Origin: Aurantiacibacter sediminis
GTDB taxonomy: Bacteria; Pseudomonadota; Alphaproteobacteria; Sphingomonadales; Sphingomonadaceae
NCBI RefSeq assembly: GCF_016019885.1
Contig: NZ_JAEANY010000001.1
Location: forward strand, 1,016,204 to 1,080,203
DNA: 64,000 bases
Direction: 5' to 3'
Shown here: positions 46,914 to 56,272 of the stretch, one piece after another
Layout: each line of letters begins with the position of its first letter
How positions within the stretch are numbered: the stretch's first letter is position 1
Position numbers and translations under genes: made by a program
Notes under the pieces: generated by a model
Databases searched by the model: none
Seen by the model: the letters and a program-made list of their open reading frames with translations, nothing else
Told to the model about the DNA's origin: nothing

Positions 46914-48400
46914 GCGAGCCAAGCCCCCCGCATATCGTCGTCCTTGGAGGAGGCAGCGCCGGGTGGATTACCGCCTGCCTGCTTCACCATCGCTGGGCGA
47001 AGCGGGGCGGCAAGATTACGGTCGTCGAAAGCCCGGATATCGGGATTATCGGGGTGGGGGAGGGTTCGACCCCGCAGCTGAAAGCCATGTTCGATCACCT
47101 CGGCATTGCCGAGGCGGACTGGATGAGCGCCTGCGATGCGACATACAAGCTGGGCATTCGCTTCACCGGATGGAGCGAGCGGCCGGGTTTCGAAAGCTAT
47201 TTCCATCCCTTTCCGGGGCCGGTTGATCTGCATAGCGAGCCCGGCTTCACGCGCAATTGCAAGCTGGCGCGGCGCGGTTTCGAAGCGCCTGCGCATCCAG
47301 ATGACTGGTTCTTGGCGAGCGTTCTGGCCGAAGCAGGCAAGGGACCGCAGGCCTCCGAAAACTTCCCTTTCGCGCCAAGCTATGGTTATCATTTCGATGC
47401 GTACAAACTCGGCGCTTTACTGCGCGATTGGGCGACTGCGCGAGGGGTTGCTCACCTGCCGCTGAAAGTCGACGAAATCGAAATGGGCGAAGAGGGAGAT
47501 GTCGCCGCTCTGCTGTGCGAGGGCGGCGAACGGGTAAGCGGTGACATGTTCGTCGATTGCTCCGGCTTCCGCGCCATGATCGCGCAAGGCGCCTTGGACG
47601 GCGACTTCATCTCGTTCGGCGAAAATCTCTTCAACGATCGCGCCGTTGTTGTACCGACCGGCAAAGTCTCGCATTTTCGCCCGCAGACCGGAGCCATCGC
47701 AATGACTTCCGGGTGGCGCTGGCACATCCCTCTCACCACGCGCACCGGCAATGGCTATGTCTACTCGTCCAAATATATCTCGGATGAGGACGCAGCGGCA
47801 GAATTGTTCGCATCGCTGGGCCTTGAGCAAGATGAGGCCGAGCCGCGTTTCCTGAAAATGAAAGTCGGGCGGATGAAAGACAGCTGGCGCGGCAATTGCC
47901 TCGCCGCGGGTTTGGCGCAGGGTTTTGTCGAGCCGCTGGAGGCGACCGCGCTACATATCGTCATCGCAACCGCATTGGAGTTTGCCGAAGCGTATGAGGT
48001 GGGCGGCTTCACCGCGCAGCACCGCAACACTTTCAATGCCAATATCGGCAAGCGCTACGATGCCATTCGCGACTACATTGTCGGCCATTACCGGCTCAAT
48101 CAACGCAGCGACACGCAATATTGGCGGGAAAACGCTGCGAACCAAAACTTGTCCGACGGCTTGAAAGCCATGCTCACCGCATGGTTCACCCATGGCGATA
48201 TCGCTGCTGCCAATCGAGAGAATTACCCGGTGCAGGCCTATTCGTCCGCCAGCTGGCATTGCCTTTTCGCCGGCTATGGCGCGTTCCCTCCGATAGCGAA
48301 GATGCAGCCTTTGCCACCGCAGGTGCAGGCAGCGGATGTCGAGCAGGTCGGCCAGATGCTGGGCGCATGTGCAGCAAACTTCCGCGAGATAAGGATCTGA
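46910..48400 (+). CDS. flavin-dependent tryptophan-halogenase-like protein 2
   Basis: The protein has 496 residues and is a distant paralogue of the first halogenase. The FAD motif [18 protein letters not shown], a lysine at position 80 (ATYKLGIRF), WRWHIP, and a glutamate in EPLEATALH are all present, so the active-site lysine and glutamate are retained; the usual Ser after the glutamate is Ala. It overlaps the GH97 stop by 4 bases. A natural substrate is unknown. Two halogenases in one glycan operon imply either different substrates or a paired task. Confidence 0.88.
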   Translation: MSEPSPPHIVVLGGGSAGWITACLLHHRWAKRGGKITVVESPDIGIIGVGEGSTPQLKAMFDHLGIAEADWMSACDATYKLGIRFTGWSERPGFESYFHPFPGPVDLHSEPGFTRNCKLARRGFEAPAHPDDWFLASVLAEAGKGPQASENFPFAPSYGYHFDAYKLGALLRDWATARGVAHLPLKVDEIEMGEEGDVAALLCEGGERVSGDMFVDCSGFRAMIAQGALDGDFISFGENLFNDRAVVVPTGKVSHFRPQTGAIAMTSGWRWHIPLTTRTGNGYVYSSKYISDEDAAAELFASLGLEQDEAEPRFLKMKVGRMKDSWRGNCLAAGLAQGFVEPLEATALHIVIATALEFAEAYEVGGFTAQHRNTFNANIGKRYDAIRDYIVGHYRLNQRSDTQYWRENAANQNLSDGLKAMLTAWFTHGDIAAANRENYPVQAYSSASWHCLFAGYGAFPPIAKMQPLPPQVQAADVEQVGQMLGACAANFREIRI

Positions 48401-48474
48401 TCACTGCCGCTCGGCGCTTTACGTCGTCCGCCTTTTTCGCCATTGGGACGGTGGTCGATTTAAAGGGAGTTTTC

Positions 48475-49521
48475 ATGCAGCCTGTCCGCAATGATTGGAC
48501 GCGAGAGGAAATCGCGGCGCTGTTCGGTTTGCCATTTACCGAGCTGGTATTTCGGGCGGCAGAAGTGCACCGCGCGCATCACTGTGCTGATGAAGTCCAG
48601 CTGTGCACTTTGCTCTCGATCAAGACTGGCGGTTGCCCTGAGGATTGCGGCTATTGCTCGCAAAGCGCGCATGCCGATAGCGGTGTCGAAGCGACGAAGC
48701 TGATGGATGTGCGCCAAGTGCTGCAATCGGCGGCGCAGGCGAAAGACGCGGGAAGCCAGCGCTTCTGCATGGGTGCGGCATGGCGCAATCCGAAAGAGCG
48801 CGACATGCCCAAGATCGTCGAGATCGTGAAAGGCGTGCGCGAAATGGGCATGGAAACCTGCATGACGCTGGGCATGCTTTCGCCTTCACAGGCTGAGCAG
48901 CTGAAGGAAGCGGGCCTCGATTACTACAATCACAATGTCGATACCGGCCCGGAATATTACGACCGCGTGATAACTACGCGCAATTACCAGGACCGGCTCG
49001 ATACGCTGTCCAATGTACGCGAAGCGGGCATCAATGTGTGTTCCGGAGGAATCGTCGGCATGGGTGAGACCCGCGATGATCGCGTCGGTTTCGTCCATAC
49101 GCTGGCCACGCTGGAGCGGCATCCCGAAAGCGTGCCGGTGAATGCGCTGGTGCCGGTGAAGGGCACGCCGCTGGGTGACATGCTAGCCGACACGCCGATG
49201 GCCAAGATCGACGATATCGAATTTGTCCGCACCGTTGCCGTCGCGCGTATCTGCATGCCGATGAGCATGGTGCGCCTCTCGGCCGGTCGTGAGAGCATGA
49301 GCGATGCGACGCAGGCGCTCTGCTTCATGGCCGGGGCGAACTCGATTTTCACCGGCGACAAGCTGCTGACCGCTCCCAATGCGGGTGACGATAGCGACGC
49401 GGCGATGTTCGAGCGGCTTGGCCTCACGCCCATGCAGGGTGAAGAACCCATGAGAGCTGTCGGCGGCTGTTCGGGCGGCTGCGCGACAGTACCGCAAGAG
49501 GCCCAGGCAGAGCTGACCTGA
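48475..49521 (+). CDS. bioB: biotin synthase
   Basis: BioB is a radical-SAM enzyme that inserts sulfur into dethiobiotin. The protein has 348 residues. The radical cluster ligands are Cys54, Cys58 and Cys61 (CxxxCxxC in [15 protein letters not shown]); the cysteines in YCSQ, ETCMTLG and NVCSGG and the Arg in VRLSAGR match the auxiliary cluster set. The start is the ATG at 48475 with GGGAG eight bases upstream; 74 bases separate it from the halogenase. It heads bioB-F-D-A. The Cys-rich tail GGCSGGC is an extra feature of alphaproteobacterial BioB. Confidence 0.97.
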   Translation: MQPVRNDWTREEIAALFGLPFTELVFRAAEVHRAHHCADEVQLCTLLSIKTGGCPEDCGYCSQSAHADSGVEATKLMDVRQVLQSAAQAKDAGSQRFCMGAAWRNPKERDMPKIVEIVKGVREMGMETCMTLGMLSPSQAEQLKEAGLDYYNHNVDTGPEYYDRVITTRNYQDRLDTLSNVREAGINVCSGGIVGMGETRDDRVGFVHTLATLERHPESVPVNALVPVKGTPLGDMLADTPMAKIDDIEFVRTVAVARICMPMSMVRLSAGRESMSDATQALCFMAGANSIFTGDKLLTAPNAGDDSDAAMFERLGLTPMQGEEPMRAVGGCSGGCATVPQEAQAELT

Positions 49522-49539
49522 TCGCCTGAACGCGCGCCC

Positions 49540-50697
49540 ATGCTTGATCACATCCGCCAATCGCTCGATCGCATCGCAGCGAAGGATCGCCGCCGTGTGC
49601 TGCGCCCAGCGCAGCTTGCTGGCGATGGCCGGATGATGCGCGATGGGCGCGAATTGCTCGACTTCTCCAGCAATGATTACCTTGGTCTGGCGCGCCATCC
49701 TTTGCTGGCCGAGCGGGCCGCCGACTATGCGCGGCGCTATGGCGCAGGGGCAGGGGCTTCGCGCCTGATCACCGGCACATCCGCCGAGCATGAATCGGTG
49801 GAAGCACGCATTGCCGCATTCAAGGGGAGTGAAGCCGCGCTGGTCATGGCGAGCGGATGGCAGGCCAATGCGGGCATCATTCCCGCGCTCGCCAAGGCCG
49901 CACCTAAAACCGCGATTTTCGCCGATGCGCTGGTTCACAATTCGATCCACGCGGGATGCCGCGGCGCAAAGGCTGACGTGCATTTCTATCGCCACAATGA
50001 TCACGCTGATCTTGAACGGCTTTTGGCTGAGCACGGCGCAGCGGCGGACGCGCGGATGATCATCACCGAAAGCGTCTTCAGCATGGATGGCGACCGCGCC
50101 GATCTGGCTGCACTGAACGCCACCGCGCGCAAACATGACGCGCTGCTTTATGTCGATGAGGCGCATGCCACCGGCGTGCTTGGCAATGACGGAGCGGGGC
50201 TGACAGCCGACAATCCGGGCGCAGATATCGTGATGGGCACATTCAGCAAGGCGATGGGTGGCTTCGGCGCCTATGTCGCCTGTTCCGATCTGATGCGCGA
50301 TTATCTGATCAACATGTGCGCCGGCCTGATTTTCTCCACCGCGCCTCCCCCTGCGATGCTCGGCGCAATGGATGCAGCGCTCGACATTGTGCCCGGCATG
50401 GATGCGGAGCGAGCGCATCTGGGTGAATTGGGCGAGCAATTGCGCGAGGAATTGCAGGGCATGGGCTATGATACGCTCGGCTCCACCACGCAGATCGTGC
50501 CGCTCGTAGTCGGGCCAGAAAGCCATGCGCTTGCGCTTGGCCAGCACCTGCTCGATCGCGGAATTGCCGCGCTGCCGATCCGCCCGCCGACTGTGCCCAA
50601 AGGGACCAGCCGCATTCGCCTTGCCCTTCGCTCCACGCTCAAGGCGCAGGATGTCGATCACGTGCTGAAGGCAATTGGAGAGTGGAAGCTACCATGA
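49540..50697 (+). CDS. bioF: 8-amino-7-oxononanoate synthase
   Basis: BioF condenses pimeloyl-ACP (or CoA) with L-alanine in biotin synthesis, using PLP. The protein has 385 residues; the PLP lysine is Lys237 in GTFSKAMGGFG, with VDEAHATG as the aspartate motif. It is 18 bases after bioB and overlaps bioD as ATGA. Confidence 0.95.
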   Translation: MLDHIRQSLDRIAAKDRRRVLRPAQLAGDGRMMRDGRELLDFSSNDYLGLARHPLLAERAADYARRYGAGAGASRLITGTSAEHESVEARIAAFKGSEAALVMASGWQANAGIIPALAKAAPKTAIFADALVHNSIHAGCRGAKADVHFYRHNDHADLERLLAEHGAAADARMIITESVFSMDGDRADLAALNATARKHDALLYVDEAHATGVLGNDGAGLTADNPGADIVMGTFSKAMGGFGAYVACSDLMRDYLINMCAGLIFSTAPPPAMLGAMDAALDIVPGMDAERAHLGELGEQLREELQGMGYDTLGSTTQIVPLVVGPESHALALGQHLLDRGIAALPIRPPTVPKGTSRIRLALRSTLKAQDVDHVLKAIGEWKLP

Positions 50698-51311
50698 GCC
50701 GCTTCACTATCACCGGGACCGACACCGATGTGGGCAAGACGGTATTCGCTGCGGGCCTCTCGCAGGCGTTGAGAGCCACCTATTGGAAGCCTGCGCAGGC
50801 TGGGCTGGAGGGCGAGACAGATAGTGAAGCAGTCGCGCGGCTTGCTCCGGATGCGACCGTGCTGCCAGAGGCTTATCGATTGCACACGCCTTGCTCTCCG
50901 CATGAGGCTGCGCGGGTTGACGGGGTGACCATCGATTTGGCCGAACTGAAGCTCCCTGATGTCGAAGGTCCGCTGGTTGTGGAAGGGGCAGGGGGTGTGC
51001 TCGTCCCATACCGGGAGGACTTGCTTGCGGCTGACATCTTCGCTCACTGGCAGCTTCCGACAATCCTTGTCGCGCGCACCGCGCTCGGTACGATCAGCCA
51101 TTCGTTGATGTCCCTCGAAGCCTTGCGCTCGCGCGAGGTTGCGGTCGCTGGCGTTGCCTTTGTCGGGGAGCACGAGCCTGTTGCCGAGGGCGCGATCACA
51201 CGCATTGGCGTAGTGAAGCATCTTGGCCGTCTGCCCATGCTCGAGCCGCTCGATAGTCAGACATTGGCGGGCGCCTTCTCCACCCATATCCGTATGGACC
51301 TGCTGGCATGA
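50694..51311 (+). CDS. bioD: dethiobiotin synthetase
   Basis: BioD closes the ureido ring of dethiobiotin using ATP and CO2. The protein has 205 residues with P-loop GTDTDVGKT (8-16) and the EGAGGVLVP motif around 94-102. The start is the ATG at 50694 that overlaps the bioF stop; a GTG four codons earlier is less likely. It overlaps bioA by 4 bases. Confidence 0.94.
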   Translation: MSRFTITGTDTDVGKTVFAAGLSQALRATYWKPAQAGLEGETDSEAVARLAPDATVLPEAYRLHTPCSPHEAARVDGVTIDLAELKLPDVEGPLVVEGAGGVLVPYREDLLAADIFAHWQLPTILVARTALGTISHSLMSLEALRSREVAVAGVAFVGEHEPVAEGAITRIGVVKHLGRLPMLEPLDSQTLAGAFSTHIRMDLLA

Positions 51312-52567
51312 GTAGCAAGTCCCCCGTCTGGCACCCCTTCCACCAGCACGGTCTGGGCGAGCCGATCCCGCTGGTCGATCGGGCGGAGGGCGCGGTGCTG
51401 CACACGGCTGACGGGCGTGAGGTGCTGGATGTGATCTCAAGCTGGTGGGTGATCACCCATGGCCACAATCACCCCCGTATCGTCGAAGCGATCCAGCGTC
51501 AGGCCGAGCAGCTCGACCAGCTGATCTTTGCCGGGTGGACGCATCAACCGGCGGAGGATCTGGCGCGCGGGCTGCGGGCGATCATGCCGGATGAGCTGGA
51601 GTATGTATTCTTCTCGGACAGCGGTTCTACTGCGGTCGAAGTCGCGCTCAAGATGGCGCTGGGTTTCTGGGCCAACACTGGGCGGGCGCGTCACAAGATC
51701 GTGGTGATGGAGCACAGCTATCACGGCGATACGATCGGCGCGATGAGCATTGGCGAGCGCGGCGTTTTCAACAAGGCTTACAGCCCCTTGCTCTTCGATG
51801 TTGAGACCATTCCTTTCCCGCATCAGGGCACCGAACAGGCCACGCTTGATACTCTGGAAGCAGCCTGTGCTGGCGGCGGAACCGCGGCCTTCATCGTCGA
51901 GCCGCTGGTTCTCGGCGCAGGCGGGATGCTGATGTATTCGCCCGGGACCTTGCGGGAAATGCGCAGCATCTGTGCTCGCCACGATGTCCTTTTCATCGCC
52001 GATGAAGTGATGACGGGCTGGGGCCGCACGGGCACTCTGCTGGCGTGTGAACAGGCTGGCGTAGTCCCCGATATCCTGTGTCTCGCCAAGGGCCTCACAG
52101 GTGGCTCCATGCCGCTCGCCGTGACGATGGCGACCGCGCCGATTTACGACGCGCACTATTCGACCGACCGTGCGAAGATGTTCTTCCATTCCTCCAGCTT
52201 TACCGCCAATCCTGTCGCCTGTGCGGCGGCGAATGCGAACCTCGCCATCTGGCGCGAAGAGCCGGTGCTGGATCGGATTGCGACCCTTTCTGAGCGCCAG
52301 AGCAAGGGTTTCGCTCGCATCGCGGCCAAACATCCCATCAGCAACCTTCGCCAATGCGGCACCGTCATCGCGATGGATGTCGACGCAGGTGAGAGTGGTT
52401 ACCTTGCCGATATCGGTCTCACAATGCGCGAAGGCCTGTTCAGGCGCGACGTGCTGATGCGCCCGCTTGGGAACACGCTCTACCTTATGCCGCCATACTG
52501 CATCGCCGATGCGCAATTGGACCGCGTGTTCACCGCGATCGATGAGGTACTGACCGAAGCTCTTTAA
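51308..52567 (+). CDS. bioA: adenosylmethionine-8-amino-7-oxononanoate aminotransferase
   Basis: BioA transfers the amino group from S-adenosylmethionine to KAPA to form DAPA. The protein has 419 residues of the class III PLP aminotransferase fold. PLP lysine is Lys261 (LAKGLTGG), and SSWWVITHGHNHP (44-56) is the BioA-specific active-site segment that sets it apart from other class III enzymes. It ends in a TTAA shared with the maiA stop on the other strand. Confidence 0.95.
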   Translation: MSSKSPVWHPFHQHGLGEPIPLVDRAEGAVLHTADGREVLDVISSWWVITHGHNHPRIVEAIQRQAEQLDQLIFAGWTHQPAEDLARGLRAIMPDELEYVFFSDSGSTAVEVALKMALGFWANTGRARHKIVVMEHSYHGDTIGAMSIGERGVFNKAYSPLLFDVETIPFPHQGTEQATLDTLEAACAGGGTAAFIVEPLVLGAGGMLMYSPGTLREMRSICARHDVLFIADEVMTGWGRTGTLLACEQAGVVPDILCLAKGLTGGSMPLAVTMATAPIYDAHYSTDRAKMFFHSSSFTANPVACAAANANLAIWREEPVLDRIATLSERQSKGFARIAAKHPISNLRQCGTVIAMDVDAGESGYLADIGLTMREGLFRRDVLMRPLGNTLYLMPPYCIADAQLDRVFTAIDEVLTEAL

Positions 52568-53196
52568 TGCGCGTCCGGCTGGTTGTCAGGATGCGCGCGC
52601 TTGAATTCCTCCATCGCATTGCAGGCGCTTTCGATCCGCACCATGCGCGGGCATTCGGACAGATCGAATGCAAACCGCCGCGCGTTGTATAGTTGCGGGA
52701 TCAGTACGCATTCGAACATGCCGGGCGCATTGAATAGGAAGTCACCGCTTTCGAGCTGCGCAAGCCGCGCTTCCACCGGATGCAGCGTCTTGGCCAGCCA
52801 GTGGCGATACCAGGTATCGATCTCCTCCTGATTGTGGCCAAGCGGATCCTTCAGATACTTCAGCACTGGCAGGTTGAGCGGCGCGTGCAGCTCCGTCGCG
52901 ATGGCATAAGCCAGTTCGCGAGCGATGTAGCGATGGTCCAGGCCCGATGGCAGCAGCGGCTTGTCGCGATAGGCTTCGTCCAGCCACTCTATAATCGCCA
53001 TGCTTTGCGCGCGGTCGCCGCTCTCGGTCTCCAGCATGGGCACGGTGGCGAAGGGATTGCGGCTGGTGAAAGCCTCTTCCTTTTGCGCGCTTTCGAGCAG
53101 GTTTATCGGGCAGTTTTCATAGCCGATGCCCTTGAGTTCCAATGCGCAGCGCAGGCGATAACTCGTACTGCTGCGCCAATATCCGTAGAGTTTCAT
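52564..53196 (-). CDS. maiA: maleylacetoacetate isomerase (zeta-class GST)
   Basis: MaiA isomerises maleylacetoacetate to fumarylacetoacetate in tyrosine/homogentisate breakdown, using glutathione. The protein has 210 residues. The zeta-GST signature SSTSYRLRCALELKG (about 9-23) holds the catalytic serine pair, though Thr replaces the usual Cys of SSCSYR; NPFATVPMLE and QSMAIIEWLDE form the glutathione site. The start is the ATG at 53196 set by GAGGAGG; the GTG two codons upstream overlaps that ribosome site. It diverges from hmgA-fahA with 69 bases between. Confidence 0.92.
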   Translation of the reverse strand: MKLYGYWRSSTSYRLRCALELKGIGYENCPINLLESAQKEEAFTSRNPFATVPMLETESGDRAQSMAIIEWLDEAYRDKPLLPSGLDHRYIARELAYAIATELHAPLNLPVLKYLKDPLGHNQEEIDTWYRHWLAKTLHPVEARLAQLESGDFLFNAPGMFECVLIPQLYNARRFAFDLSECPRMVRIESACNAMEEFKRAHPDNQPDAH

Positions 53197-53265
53197 GGGC
53201 ACCTCCTCGATGCTCGCACGTTAGCGATGTAGTGCATTGTGCGTGAAAGTTTCATCTGTTACTAA

Positions 53266-54549
53266 ATGACTATGAGCTATCAGACTGGTTTTCTCAACCA
53301 CTTCGCCAGCGAGGCCGTTCCCGGCGCGCTGCCTGAAGGTCGCAATTCGCCTCAGAAACCGGCCTTTGGCCTTTATGCCGAACAGTTCAGCACCAGCGCC
53401 TTCACCGCGCCGCGCGCCGAGAACCGCCGCAGCTGGCTGTACCGGATGCGCCCGACCACCGAACATGGCGCCTTTAAGCCTTACTCCGGGGCGGAGCGAC
53501 TTGCCGCGCCCGATGGCACGCATACCACGCCCAATCGCCTGCGTTGGAACCCGCTTCCAATGCCCGACGGCGAGGTCGATTTCGTCGACGGCATGGTGAC
53601 CTATGGCGGCAATGGCGGCCCTTCCGAAGGCGGGATCGGCATCCACCTTTACGCTGCGACGGCCAGCATGGACGCGCGCGCATTTCAGAACAGCGATGGC
53701 GAGATGCTGATCGTGCCGCAGCAGGGCGCGTTGCTTATCACGACCGAGCTCGGCCGCATGGACGTGCCACCCGGTCACATTGCGGTGATACCAAAGGGCA
53801 TGCGCTTCCGTCTCGAGTTCACCGAGGGAGCCGCGCGCGGCTACATCTGCGAGAACTTCGGCGCGCCTTTCCGGTTGCCGGACCTTGGCCCCATTGGCGC
53901 AAACGGCCTTGCCAATCCGCGCGATTTCGAAACACCTGCCGCATGGTTCGAAGACCGCGACGACAACTTCGAAGTGGTCCAGAAGTTCAACGGCAAGCTC
54001 TGGACGACCATGATTGACCATTCGCCGTTCGATGTCGTCGGCTGGCACGGCAATTCCGCGCCTTATCGTTACGATCTGGCGCGCTTCAACACTATCGGTA
54101 CGGTCAGCTTCGACCATCCAGATCCCAGCATCTTCACCGTGCTCACCAGCCCGAGTGACACGCCGGGCACAGCCAATTGCGACTTCGTGATCTTCCCGCC
54201 GCGCTGGATGGTGGGCGAGGACACGTTCCGTCCGCCGTGGTTCCACCGGAACGTGATGAGCGAGTTCATGGGGCTGATCCACGGCGAGTATGACGCGAAG
54301 GAAGGCGGTGGCTTCGCTCCCGGCGGCGCGTCGCTCCACAACCAGTTCAACGGGCATGGCCCCGATGTCGACAGCACCGCGAAAGCGATGGCTGCCGACC
54401 TCAAACCGCACAAGATCGACAACACGCTGGCTTTCATGTTCGAAAGCCGCGCGATCATCCAGAGCACCGATTTCGCCATGAATGGCGGCCTTCTTCAGGA
54501 CGATTACGATGCCTGCTGGAGTGGATTTCCGAAAGCGAGACTTCCCTGA
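53266..54549 (+). CDS. hmgA: homogentisate 1,2-dioxygenase
   Basis: HmgA opens the ring of homogentisate to maleylacetoacetate. The protein has 427 residues. The Fe(II) ligands are His327 and Glu333 ([12 protein letters not shown]) and His364 (NGHGPD), in the same spacing as His335/Glu341/His371 of the human enzyme. It is followed with no gap by fahA. A dioxygenase-feeding hppD gene is not in the window. Confidence 0.96.
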   Translation: MTMSYQTGFLNHFASEAVPGALPEGRNSPQKPAFGLYAEQFSTSAFTAPRAENRRSWLYRMRPTTEHGAFKPYSGAERLAAPDGTHTTPNRLRWNPLPMPDGEVDFVDGMVTYGGNGGPSEGGIGIHLYAATASMDARAFQNSDGEMLIVPQQGALLITTELGRMDVPPGHIAVIPKGMRFRLEFTEGAARGYICENFGAPFRLPDLGPIGANGLANPRDFETPAAWFEDRDDNFEVVQKFNGKLWTTMIDHSPFDVVGWHGNSAPYRYDLARFNTIGTVSFDHPDPSIFTVLTSPSDTPGTANCDFVIFPPRWMVGEDTFRPPWFHRNVMSEFMGLIHGEYDAKEGGGFAPGGASLHNQFNGHGPDVDSTAKAMAADLKPHKIDNTLAFMFESRAIIQSTDFAMNGGLLQDDYDACWSGFPKARLP

Positions 54550-55845
54550 ATGACCCATCACACAACCGATCACACACATGACATGAACGCCACCAGCTGG
54601 GTGGAAAGCGCCAATGGTCATCCCGATTTCCCGGTGCAGAACCTGCCGTTCGGAGTGTTCTCCACCGATGGAGAGGATGCGCGCGGCGGCGTGGCTATCG
54701 GCGACTACGTGCTCGACCTGCGCAATGTGCTCGATGGCGATCTGATCGAGGATGATCGCGACCTGCTGCATTATGCGTCCTTCGCCACGCTCAACGATTT
54801 CTTCGCTATGCCCGGCGGCCCGTCGGAGCTCCGCGCAAAGCTGTTCGCGGCGCTGACTGACGAGAGCTACAAAGCCGCGATGGAAGTCTGCCTGGTGCCC
54901 ATGGCGGACGTGCAGATGCACCTGCCATTCCAGATCCACGACTACACCGATTTCTACACCGGCATTCACCACGCGGTGAACATCGGCAGCCTGTTCCGTC
55001 CGGACAATCCGCTGCTGCCCAACTACAAGCATGTGCCGATCGGCTATCACGGTCGCAGCTCCTCGATCTGCGTATCCGGTACCGATGTGAAGCGGCCCAC
55101 CGGCCAGCAGAAGCCGGCAGAGGAAGGTGGCACGCCCGAATTTGGCCCGTCCAAGCGGCTTGATTACGAGCTCGAAATGGCGATCTGGGTGGGGCAGGGT
55201 AATGACCTTGGCGATCCGATCCCTGTGGGTGAAGCAGAGCAGCATATCGCAGGTATCTCGATCCTCAACGATTGGTCGGCGCGCGATATCCAGGCGTGGG
55301 AATACCAGCCGCTTGGCCCGTTCCTTGCCAAGAACTTCGCTTCCACCGTCTCGCCCTGGGTGGTGACGATGGATGCACTCGCACCCTTCCGCACTGCGCA
55401 GCCTGCGCGCGCCGAGGGCGATCCCGAGCCACTTCCTTACCTCCAGCACGATATGAGCCACGCGGCGTTCGGCATCCAGATGGAAGTGCTGATCACGACG
55501 CCCAAGATGCGCGAAGCAGGGGCAGAACCGCACCGCCTGTCGCATGGTCCGATGACCGCGATGTACTGGACCGCCGCGCAGCTGATTGCGCACCATTCGG
55601 TTGGCGGGTGCAACATGCAGCCGGGTGACCTGCTCGGCACGGGCACGCTGACCAGCGGTGAAGACGGCGGCGAAGGTAGCTTGATCGAGCTGACCGAAGG
55701 CGGCAAGAAGACCATCAGCCTGCCCAATGGCGAAGAGCGCAAGTTCCTCGAGGATGGCGACGAAGTGATCATGCGCGCCTATGCCGAGAAGGATGGCTAC
55801 GCCCGCATCGGCATGGGCGAATGCCGCGCGACAATCGTGGGCTGA
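54550..55845 (+). CDS. fahA: fumarylacetoacetase
   Basis: FahA splits fumarylacetoacetate into fumarate and acetoacetate, the last step of tyrosine breakdown. The protein has 431 residues with an N-terminal SH3-like domain (about 15-115) and the catalytic domain. HDYTDFYTGIHHAVNIG carries the metal aspartate and catalytic histidine; PIGYHGRSSSI and the acidic metal site in DYELEMAIWVG are also clear. An ATG four residues before TWV-like similarity begins immediately after the hmgA stop, so the pair is one transcript, ended by the hairpin at 55916. Confidence 0.96.
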   Translation: MTHHTTDHTHDMNATSWVESANGHPDFPVQNLPFGVFSTDGEDARGGVAIGDYVLDLRNVLDGDLIEDDRDLLHYASFATLNDFFAMPGGPSELRAKLFAALTDESYKAAMEVCLVPMADVQMHLPFQIHDYTDFYTGIHHAVNIGSLFRPDNPLLPNYKHVPIGYHGRSSSICVSGTDVKRPTGQQKPAEEGGTPEFGPSKRLDYELEMAIWVGQGNDLGDPIPVGEAEQHIAGISILNDWSARDIQAWEYQPLGPFLAKNFASTVSPWVVTMDALAPFRTAQPARAEGDPEPLPYLQHDMSHAAFGIQMEVLITTPKMREAGAEPHRLSHGPMTAMYWTAAQLIAHHSVGGCNMQPGDLLGTGTLTSGEDGGEGSLIELTEGGKKTISLPNGEERKFLEDGDEVIMRAYAEKDGYARIGMGECRATIVG

Positions 55846-55860
55846 TTCGCGACTGTCGGG

Positions 55861-55879
55861 CCCTGCCGTAACGGCAGGG
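55861..55879. other. short hairpin after fahA
   Basis: CCCTGCC-GTAAC-GGCAGGG, a 7-pair perfect stem with a 5-base loop, 16 bases after the fahA stop. There is no T run after it. It may protect the 3' end of the hmgA-fahA message upstream of the main terminator. Confidence 0.45.
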
Positions 55880-55915
55880 TGTGACAGGTGTGACAGTGTC
55901 CAAACGAACAAAAAA

Positions 55916-55952
55916 GCCCCCGGAAATCCTGTGTGATTTCCGGGGGCTTTTT
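55916..55952. terminator. bidirectional rho-independent terminator
   Basis: GCCCCCGGAAATC (55916-55928) pairs perfectly with GATTTCCGGGGGC (55935-55947) around a 6-base loop. It is preceded by a run of A and followed by TTTTT, so it can stop both fahA on the plus strand and the exporter operon with its small peptide gene on the minus strand. Confidence 0.92.
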
Positions 55953-56055
55953 GATTCTGTGAAACGGACGAACAAAGCATCCGTCCGTTCTTCATAGATT
56001 TAGAACGGTAGGAAAGTCTCGGTCCGCGATTTCTAAGTGGCTCTTCGCACTCAGA

Positions 56056-56247
56056 TTAATACCAGCAGAAATAGCGAAACCATTCGCCGTTCGGCATTGG
56101 AACGTTGATGAGGCAACGCTCCGGTGTATCGGTCGGATCATCGGGATCGTCAGTGACACTGGCAAAAGCCATGTTCGGAGCAGCTACCATGCCAATCGCG
56201 CTGACGTAAACGAGCGCTCTGCGTACACTTTTCTTCATCTTGATCAT
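56056..56247 (-). CDS. small secreted two-cysteine protein downstream of a MacAB-type exporter
   Basis: A 63-residue frame (ATG 56247; an ATG three codons later is possible) with a clear Sec-type signal peptide: basic KKSVRR, a hydrophobic stretch ALVYVSAIGMVAAP, and cleavage after AFA. The predicted mature part is 34 residues, with an acidic repeat (DDPDDPTDTPE) then a C-terminal half with exactly two cysteines 16 apart and an aromatic end (FRYFCWY). It lies 26 bases after the exporter permease stop, in the same direction and before the shared terminator. AAGG precedes the first ATG closely. No family was recognised. It could be the exported cargo, an accessory part, or an unrelated secreted peptide. 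Confidence 0.6.
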   Translation of the reverse strand: MIKMKKSVRRALVYVSAIGMVAAPNMAFASVTDDPDDPTDTPERCLINVPMPNGEWFRYFCWY

Positions 56248-56272
56248 GACCTTATATTGCTGACAAGAGGTC

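Noticed and set aside
53221..55995. A 924-codon open frame on the minus strand, antisense to hmgA and fahA
   Set aside because: It lies wholly over two enzymes with intact metal ligands on the other strand. GC-rich codon bias opens one antisense frame over such genes; the product shows no family features.
56056..56247. A lasso peptide or other leader-core ribosomal peptide
   Set aside because: No maturation enzyme lies nearby, and the N-terminal part is a normal Sec signal with an AxA cleavage site and not a RiPP leader.
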